64,000 bases of DNA from Blattamonas nauphoetae (taxonomy: Eukaryota > Preaxostyla > Oxymonadida): the NCBI GenBank assembly GCA_033064195.1, contig JARBJD010000262.1:43465-107464 (forward strand), in the 5' to 3' direction. The translations under genes were made by a program, and so were the position numbers. The notes beneath the pieces were generated by a model. That model worked only from the letters and a program-made list of their open reading frames with translations. It made no database searches and had not been told where the DNA came from. Shown one piece after another: positions 8,606 through 18,200 of this stretch; within the stretch, counting starts at the first letter, position 1; each line of letters opens with the position of its first letter.

Positions 8606-11454
8606 TAGGCATGGCTGACCGGCACTGACCGGTCAGTTTTCATCGAAAAGTACTGACGGTCACTGACCGGAGAAATTAGGGAACCCATATCCAGAGTTAC
8701 CATTTCTCCGAAGTGGATTCATCGAAAACAGCATTTCGCATCGATAACGTGAGTATTCGTGATCTGTCTTCGGATATGCAACTAATGTATAATTTTCACT
8801 TCTATTCATCTCTTGCTAACTTATTCTTGGATATTTTTACCAGGTATAAGTACAAAAGGCAATTTTGGGTTGCTCTTTGACATTTTTCGTCTTCAACCAC
8901 AAGTTAAGTTAACACTCTTGTTTTCTCACTTCGGCTTTTTTTGAATCACAGAGTTTTGAAGAGGATTGAAACACTTTATGAATGAAGTGGGAACGACGCC
9001 ACTACTCATTGCTGTCATCACTTCTTTCCTCCCCACTTCGTGCCCACCAAATCGATGGCAGACTTTAGTGGAGGAGCACACGAATGAGGAGTACTCTGAC
9101 GGGGGAGGGAGAGCATTAGACTCTTGTTTGGTGGGCGATGGATGGACGAGAGGGGTGCAGGACAGGGCGAGGGGCGAGTGGTGTGAAGGGTGTTGGGGAC
9201 GGCGTGATCAGGAGGGGTGGTGCCTTCAGGACGTCGGGTGCTTCTGCGGCAGCGAGGGGAGGAAGGGGGGGAACGAACGGTGAACTGGGAGTGGTCTGCT
9301 TTGTGGGTGGGGTGCGCTCGGCCTGCGGGAGGACCACCGAGAGTGGTCGATCCAGCACGTGCTGCGAGTCCGCTGATGGATTGGGATCGACAGCGAGTTT
9401 TGTGAAGTGCGGGAGGGTGAGGAGTTGTATTGGGGAGAGCTTTGTCCGTCCAGGCGACGGTGCTGGAGGAGACTGACGGATCAGAAGAGACGAGCGGGGT
9501 TTGGAGGCTGGCTGTGTTCCAAGAACGGTGATCGTAGTGGGAAGCTTCTGCTCGGCTGGCTGAGAACTCGCCTCGTCCGTGCGGTGCGTAAGGAGGGGAG
9601 CAGCCGACGAGCTCCGAAGCACGTCAGCTGCGTCTGTCCTGTCTAGCTGGGGGTGGCGATCAGTGAGGTTGGGAGTGCTGACAGACTCGCCTGTGCTCTT
9701 CAGGAGAGAGAAGGGGAGCAGCACGTGGCTGTTGAGGTTCAATCGCTGCAGTCCCAAGGTGTGCTGAGCAGGCTGGGCCGGTGTCTTCTCCAGCACCGCA
9801 TGTGATCAATTAGGCGAGAGACAATTGAGCACGAGCTTTGGAAGCGGAGAGTACGGCAGGATCAGCTGTGTTGGGGTGCGGGGGGCAGTCGGGTTGGCAA
9901 GCGTGGCTGGCGATGGCGCTGGTTGTGTCGGGGAGAAGAACACGGGCGAAACGCTGGTGCCGACAGGAGGAGTGACAGCAAGCGACGGTGGAAGGGTCGG
10001 AAACAAAGAAGAGGACGGCTGGATGCCTTTCATCTGCAGAAGATGGGCGAGCAGGAAGGCGAAGGAAGTTGTTGTGAGGTGCGTGACGGGCGGCAGGGAT
10101 GACTGTTTGTCAGTGAAGAAGAAGCTGCCTGTTAGTCCCTCGGGATCATTGGACGACGACACAGGTGGGGGTGAACCGCTATTTCCCCACGACAGTGTCT
10201 GTTGGACAGATCCATACGATCGGTACCGAAATAGTGAATATGATAGGGTTGGGGGCAGAGGATAGAAATAGTGTGCAACATCAAGCGATTTAGTCTGTGG
10301 AACGGGCGGGAAAGAGCCAGACCCGGCGGTGATGTGAGGGGGCGTCGGCGGGATGGCACTGAGGTCTTCCTGGGCCATCAAGAAGCTTTCCCGCTGCGCT
10401 TCGAGTTTGTGGCGTTCGCGGTCTTCGCTGAGACGCCGACTGGCTGGAATAAACACTTTGGAGTGCACGGTCAGCGAAGACAGCGTCGATATGGAAGAAA
10501 ACGGAGTGGATACTGAAAGGAGAGGTTGGGAAACATGATGAGAAGCAGAGAGACTTCATAGAACAATGATGAACACACTTTCCGGATTGGAAGGTTGTTT
10601 CGTGTCGATCGACAAGTCTGATGACTCCGTTTTGGCAGAAAGCTGCGAGCCTGCCAGCGGTGGATATACAGTGTCGCGGATCCTGTGGAAAAACTGCTCG
10701 AAGTGACAGACGTCAAAGAGGAGCGATGCCTCCGAGGTGGGCGTAGTGCTTGTTGAAGAAAAATTGGTCGTCGAGACACTTTGTGGAGACAACGGTGCTG
10801 AAAGGAAGATGAAAAGGAGAGGAGATGAAACGCTGTGAGGAAGAGGGTGTGGGCGTTGTGAGAGGTGAAGCGCACGCCACAGTCTGTCCGGAGACACTCG
10901 ATGTACAAAAGAGCGATCACGAAGCAGAAAGGAGAACAGTTCATTCTCAACATCAGTCTGAAAGCACAGAGGCGATCAAGGAAAATGAGGTAAAATGATG
11001 AAAAAGTGAAAGGAAAGTGCGTACAAATCAAGACATATTGACAGAGATGGTAAGTGCGGTGAGCTTTCGAAGAGCCAGATTGTGTCGGAGTCTTGGCTTG
11101 TGCTTGACTACGAGTCACGACGTGAAACCTGGTCGAGAGCATAAAGTTTCACGATTGCAAAAGCACTCGCTTCGTCAACATCGTGGAGATCTTTTGGGCT
11201 GTGTTTGTTGATCGATTCGTGGTATGTTGGTGAATGTGATGTGAGAGATCAATAATCCCATTGTTGTAGTTATCTCCATGATACGGAAAAAGGAGGCTTC
11301 CGATCGGCTTCTGCAAGCAAATCTTGATATGTATATCTGCTTGCTCGCAGAATTCTGGATTATAGAAAGTGATTTAAAGAAGTGCTGAGATCTGACCCTT
11401 TCATTTATTCAAGGGTGACACTGACCGGCACTTTTGGCCGGTCAGCCATGCCTA
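8606..11454. mobile_element. Complete hAT-like transposon carrying a captured gene, 2849 bp
   Basis: Both ends carry the perfect 18-bp inverted terminal repeat TAGGCATGGCTGACCGGC, and subterminal copies of a CCGGTCAGT-type motif follow inside each end. The element is flanked by a perfect 8-bp direct repeat TCTTGATC (8598-8605 and 11455-11462). An 8-bp target duplication and TA(G)-initial termini are typical of the hAT superfamily. No transposase frame lies inside; instead the interior is a GC-rich, spliced, broken host-type gene on the minus strand, so this is a non-autonomous gene-capturing (Pack-type) copy. The 21-bp fragment at the start of the window is from the same family. Confidence 0.85.
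9116..11142 (-). pseudogene. Captured multi-exon gene inside the hAT-like element
   Basis: The gene lies wholly inside the transposon. Plausible exons read DVENELFSFLLRDRSFVHRV, then PLSPQSVSTTNF... with SLLFDVCHFEQFFHRIRD, then after a GT-AG intron just upstream of 10494 continue as VSTPFSSISTLSS into the frame 10468-9806 (RRLSEDRERHKLEAQRESF, then a long Pro/Ser/Thr-rich region). That frame ends NCLSPN at a TGA (9806-9808), but the same frame reopens directly (SHAVLEKTPAQ) and runs to 9116, also Pro-rich. A single in-frame TGA thus splits one product of more than 500 residues. No known domain was recognised. High GC and retained introns indicate capture of genomic DNA rather than a processed copy. 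Confidence 0.5.
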
Positions 11455-11462
11455 TCTTGATC

Positions 11463-12285
11463 AACCCGAAACCCTCAGCCACTTTTCATTCATCATCTAT
11501 GATTATTTTCCGAAAGGGAGATAAAAAAAACAACCCATAACTTTCATTACCCGAAATACCAGACGAAACTGTCTCAAGTTCAAAATTTTTAAAAAAAATG
11601 GAGAAAAATGCTTGGAAAGAAATGAAGAAAGTCCCTCAAACTGGGAATACACCCGAATCATGACAACTGTCCATGAAAACGAAAATGAGGCTTGTCACAT
11701 TGATACCTGAACCAATCCACACCATTCAATTCCACCTGACGAACAGGTGAAGACGAAAAGAGTGGAGATCTGGACAGCGAGAGGGACTGTCCGTGATATG
11801 CGTGGGGGAGACGTGAGAAGTGATAAGGTGATGTCTGAGATGGGATGATATGAATCGATCATCAAGCATTGCTAAACAACCGTCGTGAAGTGAGAATATA
11901 GAAAAGGTGTGTTGAGCTGATAAATCAGATGTTTCGTTGTGAGAAACATGCCTCAAGAGGAGAATCAAGACAGGCTGGATGAGTGTTCGGAGTGGAAGAT
12001 GTTGTTTCAATGATTGGATAAAGTGGGACAACGTTGACATCAATCTGACGATCGGATGCCAACTCTCCTTTTCCGAACACTCGACAGCTGTGACGTGGCA
12101 GCACATCCGAGGGATGGCGTAGTTGTGTGTGTGAAAGTGTGCGAGTGCGTGCATTTGAGAGAGAAAATGAAGAGGAGAGGAAACAAAGATGTCGGAGTTG
12201 TGAGTTGATCTCTCATTGTGCGAATGATTCCAACGAATCAAGTGTCGATGTGTGATGATGACGTGAACAATCAATGAAGTGATGA
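11463..12285. other. Downstream flank of the giant receptor gene; duplicated at 53.2-54.06 kb
   Basis: No gene is seen. The part nearest the receptor stop shares clear sequence with the flank of the second receptor: a block containing CCGAACACTCGACAGCTGTG near 12075 recurs near 53812, followed in both by ACGTGGCAGC-like and CACATCCGAG sequence. The duplication that produced the two receptors therefore included the 3' flank. Confidence 0.6.
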
Positions 12286-15200
12286 TCAACCAGTTGGGTT
12301 GTGACCATTCTGAGGAGGGATAATTTGAGGTGAGATCTCCTGCTTTTCGTCAATCGTGTCGAGCGTCTTCCCCGACGTCTTCAGAGTCTGTTCAATCTCT
12401 TTCAGAGTCGGACGACTGTCCGCTTCCACAGAGAGGCACTTCTCAATCAGCTCCTTCTTCCATTCCACAATGTTCGTCATCACAAGCCCTGTTCCTGTCG
12501 CCAGCTGGCGTTGAGCATTCACTCCATCGATTTCCCGAAGCGGAACTTGACCAGTCTCCATTTCCCACAAGATCAGGCCAAGACTAAAAACTGACGCCTT
12601 CTCGTGGTTCACGTTCACAAACGACTGCCCCGCCACAACCTCCGGCGACGCCCATCGCACTCCCGAAGACTGCCTCGACTGGCCCGACTCTAAAAAACGG
12701 TTCGCTGTCGTGTTTCCCTGCTCTGTCGGCTCGCCGGACTTCCCCAGTTCTCGCATTTGCAGCAGAACTCCATCTTTCTCGTCAAGCAGGATCCAGTTCG
12801 GCGCCAGCCGGAGGAACATCTCTCGTCGAGCCTTGTCCGTCACCGAGTTCTGCAATCCCTGAACAATCAGCACAGCTGTCGTCTTCGCATCCAGCTTCTT
12901 TCCCTGATCCTTCCCATGCAGACGAGAGTAGAGTGTGTGAGACTTGCATGTCACCACACTCTCGAACTCTCCCTCACACCTCACTGCCTCCACCATCATC
13001 CCAACACCACCTTCCTCGTCGTCTGGGATTCGAATTCCGTCGGCAATCTCGTTGTTCGCTGTGTCGATGTGTTTCAGTCCGAATCGACCGTCGCGATCCT
13101 CAATAAGTCCGAGAATGTTGTCTGTCGAAGTATTCATCTGTCCTGGCCAAGTTTGCTGGTCTTCGACTTTCATCTCATCCAAGAATACATCCATTTCCGC
13201 CATCATCGGTTTCTTTTCGTCTTTCCCTTTCTCCTTCTTACAACGTCGCACAAGCACAATGATGATAATCACAGCCAGTAACATCAGAAGCACTCCTCCC
13301 ACAATCCCCAAAATCCACGGCATGTTTTTCGACGCGAGCGACTTTCTGATCGCTCCGTCTGATTCCCGAATCACCATCCACTCCGAACTCCGACCAGACG
13401 GACCGAACAGCAGCCGACCACGCCATTCCATTCCAGTGTCCAGCTTCCACAAATCCACTTTCTGGTTGAGCGTCACCACGATCGACTCCTCTTCCCATTT
13501 CGACGTCTTCATTTCAGACAGGTCCAGTTCCATCATCATTCCTGTCTCTTTCCCATTTTTCAAATCCCACTCAAACACTCCCAGACGCAGACCACACGCA
13601 ATCAGAACTCTTCCCACAATGCACACGTCCATCGTCTTGTTCTTCACGTGGAACACACTCCAGCTCTTGTTCGTCATCGCTGCCACAAACAGCGGCGAGT
13701 CCACATTCGCTCCAGCTCCACTCAACACACAACTGTCTGTGCTGATCCACTGCGATCCAACTTCTTCCACATTCGACATCCCCACACTTGGAATCGTGAT
13801 CCTTCCATCACCTTCGCATCGGATGTTCCGATTCGCCGAAGGGAACCGAGAGCTCCCAGCGCTGTTGTGTTCGAAGAGGCAGCTGTGCAGCGTCACATTG
13901 CTGTTCGACACAAACAGGCCTCCCTGACGCTGCTCGTAGAACTGAACATTGTCCATCCGAACCGTCTCGCAATCCTCCAGTCCGATCAGCCCCGTCGACC
14001 ACGAGCAGAGCGATTCTGAGTTTCGTTCTACTTCGGGAAGCACTCCATCGAACTGACACGAACTCATTTTCACTGACTTCGTGTTCGACACAGAGAGGAG
14101 CACATCACCAACGCAGTCGGAGAGAGACACACCAGACACAACAAGAGCATCCGAAGATGCGACAACGAACGGGGTGATTGAGAAGTGGGCATTGGCGAGT
14201 TCCAGATTCGAGAGAGTGAACTTTCCAGCAGCGATGGAGACGAGTGGGCGAGGAAGATCACCAGTCCATTCAAACGAGCACGAAGTAATGTTCACATGAC
14301 CACAGTTCGACACAATCAGAGGAAGATCGGATTGCTCTCCAAGAGCGAAGAGCACAGAAGTGACTCCAATTTTGTGCGGCGACGCTGCGTTCTTGAGTAA
14401 AAGTTGACCACCTGCAATGACAGTGATCCGTTCAATTTCGCTCTCACTGACCACTTCCACGTTGTTCTTTCCAAACACTGCTGCATCAGACAAAACTGTC
14501 CCAGACACGACAACCAGCTTCAGAGTCTCGTGTCCCTCCAAATGAGACACACCCTGTTCCAGACTTCGACAACGCCACACGTACTGTCCACACCCTGCCG
14601 CATCTCGACCTTCGGAGCCAACAAAGATCGTCGCTCCTCGATACCCAATCAGATAGTACAGCAGAGTCACCTCTTTGTACGACGATGACGGTTCTTCAGC
14701 CAGGTCCACACCGAACAACAGCGAGTCGTCACTTGGCGACGATAGCGACGATTCCGACACTTCCCAGTTCGACAGAACAATCAGATCTTCGAATGACCAT
14801 CCCGTCAGATGCATCCAGTCTCCTTTTCCTCCGCTTCCACACGAACACGAAGCAAAGGAGGCACGAATCGTCAGCGACGATCCCAAAACTTTCTCAGAAG
14901 CTACGACAGCCAACCCTCCTCCAACCCCACTCGACGAGCACCCAGAGAACGACACATTCAGCAAGCTCAACTCTCCTCCAACATTCACTCGGCAATGCAT
15001 CGCTCCTCCATCGCCATCCGAACTGCAATCAACGAATTCAACTGCATCATTCTCGTCTCCAATCACCACACACTCGTTCTCATTCACGGTCAGCGTCAGA
15101 GCTCGCTTTTCCATTCCATTCGAAGATGATTTCGCACGAAGTTCGGCGAATCGCGTGTCAACAATCTTCATCGATCCACTCGACGCAATAAACGAGTCAG

Positions 15201-18200
15201 TCAAGCTTCCATCCGAGAACGAGCAGGAAATCATTGTGACCGACCCTCCAATCTGGTCGACGATGGTTGGAAGATTTCTCGAGAATGCGTCTGTGACTGA
15301 ATCGAGCACGAGGTTGGCTGTTCCTCCCACTGTCAGAGGAGGTGGGGATGAAACGATCGATGCGATAGAGTCTTTGATCGTCGTCGTTCCGCCTGTCATG
15401 GCAATCAGAGAAACAGTGCGAGGAGACAATGAGTGAGTGATGGTCAGCGACGAATCGATCGACAGCTCACCAGACACCACTCGCAACAGATGGTGAGACG
15501 CAGATGGATTCACAATCGTCGTGTCGCCTTCAAAGGAAACTGACCCTCCATCGACTGAGCACAGCGTCAGCGGAATCGTTCTGCCCGATTCACCAATCGA
15601 ACACGACGAGAATCTGAGTGATCCAGATCCAACCTCAATCAGCGGTGACGTTCGATCAGCCGTCAATTCCTTGGACACAATGTGAAGAGACACAAGTGTC
15701 AGCTTCGAGCCACTGTCCGACGAGATCTTCAACTGACCATTTTCAGTGAGCGAGAGGATGTGAGATGTCGACGACTGAGTGAGTGTCCATTCCGAAGCTG
15801 TCGACTCAAACAATCCCGACACATCCATCGAGGAATCAAGTGTCACAGACTTCGAATCTTTCATCGCGGCCATCGAACGACGAAGACTTGAGCACGGAAG
15901 CGATGACAAACCACAATTCACATGATCCACTCCAGAGCTGTGAACATGAACCGATCCCGATGTTGTCACGTGAGGATGCCAGAAGTACAGGAGACTCCCC
16001 TGAACCTCCGACGATTCGAATCCCACAAATGAATTCTTTTCAGAATCATCGAACAGAGCTGTTTGGGCGGCAGGAGCGAGAGACACGAATGGTTCTGATG
16101 TCGCTAACTTTGATAGCGACGAGCTCGTCACAAACATGTTCGACCCTTCCAACGCCGAGTTTCCATCTGTCGTTGAGAACAACAACGAATCAAACGAGAT
16201 CTGACCCAATTCGGTCATTCCAGTCAGATCCAAGTTCAGTGCTCCTCCCTTCCCACTCGATGAGCATTTCGAGAAACTCCCTCCCAATCCAATCGACCCA
16301 CTTCCCACAACTGAAACACTCATGCACCCTCCATCTCCTCCAGAGCACGACGAGAACGACGAACTCCCATCAATCGAGAGCGACTGTCCAGCTCCAACTG
16401 TCCCACAAACAATCGATCCTGCACAGGACGACTTGAAACCAACAAATGAGCTGTTTCTGATCCAAAGCGAGCCAGACGATGTCAGCGTGAAAAACGACTC
16501 AGAGAACTCAGCTTCCACTGTCGTGAATGCAATCGACTGAGTCACAACCTTTCCTCCCTTCAACCAGAATCGTCCGTTCTGTCCTCGACTGAACGCGACA
16601 CCCGCCGATCGAGTCAAGATCGCTTCTTTCTCAGACACAAACGAAATCAATTCATCAAATCTCAGGTCTGACGCAATCGTCAGGGTCGTCGTCGACACAC
16701 CACAGTTCATCCTCCCAATCCCTTTTCCCAACGACGAACAACCCACTCCGAAGTGACCACAATCATCAAAGTCTGCATGCTGAGAACCTCTCACTTGGAT
16801 TTCTGACTCGATGTCTCGAAGATACACCAGAAGCGAACACGCAATGTTGTGTTTCGTGTCTTCACTCCAAAGCTGCGTCGCTGCAGATGACTCTAATGTT
16901 CCTTCCCAAACCGAGCGAGAAACGATCCCTCCAAGATCCCTCCCCACAATCAGAACATCAGGCGAGAGTGTTCCAGTCGAATGTGTGAATGCGAGTGACT
17001 TGAACAGCAGCGGTGTGGTGCTTGTGCAAGCAGAGAGATCCAGATGAACCGAATGTGCCCCCACTGACGACCAACAGTCTTCGAATCTCACATCCGACAA
17101 CTTCAGTGTCTGCGTCGACCCAACACTTCCACACACAATCGACCCATTCGAGGAGCACGTGAATGAAGAGAAGGAGCACGACGTGATCGTCAGCGATCCT
17201 GACGATGACAGAGAGATCAGAGAAAGGGACGAGGTCAGCGCTGTTGAGAAGTGAAGATTGGTCAGAGCGAGTGAGTTTCCTGATGCTGTGATCAATCCAC
17301 CATCTTCCACCTTCACGTTCTGTTTGGTCTCTCCTTTCCCACTCAGCTCCAGCAACAAGAGCGTCGTCTTCAGTTCAAAGTCGAGAATGGTTGAACCGGA
17401 GATCGTCACAATGTTCGTCGAGTGTGTCGAGAGGTGCGTCAGACTGTGTTCCAGTGTCCCACAAGGAAGATCAGAGCGTCCACATCCAACTACATCTTGT
17501 CCATCAGAGGCGAGAGAGATGTCAGGATGAGAGAAAGCAACGAGATACACCAGCAGCGTGGCTGAGCTGAATGGAGTTGACGAGAGTGCGAGATCTTCTC
17601 CCCAGAACAGGCTTTCTGTCTCTCCGAGTGACGTTGGATGACCAGACCAGTTCGCAGGAGCGATCAGAGAGGCGAGGCCAGACCCAGAAACGAACACACA
17701 TCCACCCTTTCCAGAGCCAGAGGAGCACGTTTCGAACGATGTCACTCTCACAACAAGTTGAGAGGAAGCGACGCCACTTCCACAGCTCACAAACAGCACT
17801 CCCCCACTTCCTCCAGCTGAGCAGTGGCTGAACGTCGTGGAAGTCATCGACAACGAATCTGTAGATTTCGTCAGCGAGGCCATCAGCACTCCTCCATTTC
17901 CTGATGTTTTCGACACATTTCCCACTGTGCTCTCAGACACTGCAAGCACTCCTCCAGTCTGCTCAATCACACTCGACGATGGCAGTGTCACCTTCGAAGA
18001 GAAGTCGAGTGCATCTCCCGAGAAAGAGACAGAACCAGAGGAGAGCGAGATGAGGGCGGATGTTCGTGCTGTTGATGGATGAGTGAGAGATGTGGCTGAA
18101 CCGATCGACAGACTTCCAGAAGAGACAACGAAGAGTGGCGATGAGGACGACACAAGTTTCAGAGTGTTGGCTCCAGAGAGTGTCAGAATCCCTCCAACAA

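Noticed and set aside
12944-13927. Long plus-strand frame (327 codons) opposite the giant receptor
   Set aside because: It is the antisense of a strongly supported coding region; codon periodicity of the receptor keeps the opposite strand open. The same holds for several plus frames between 12.3 and 20.9 kb and between 54 and 61.8 kb.
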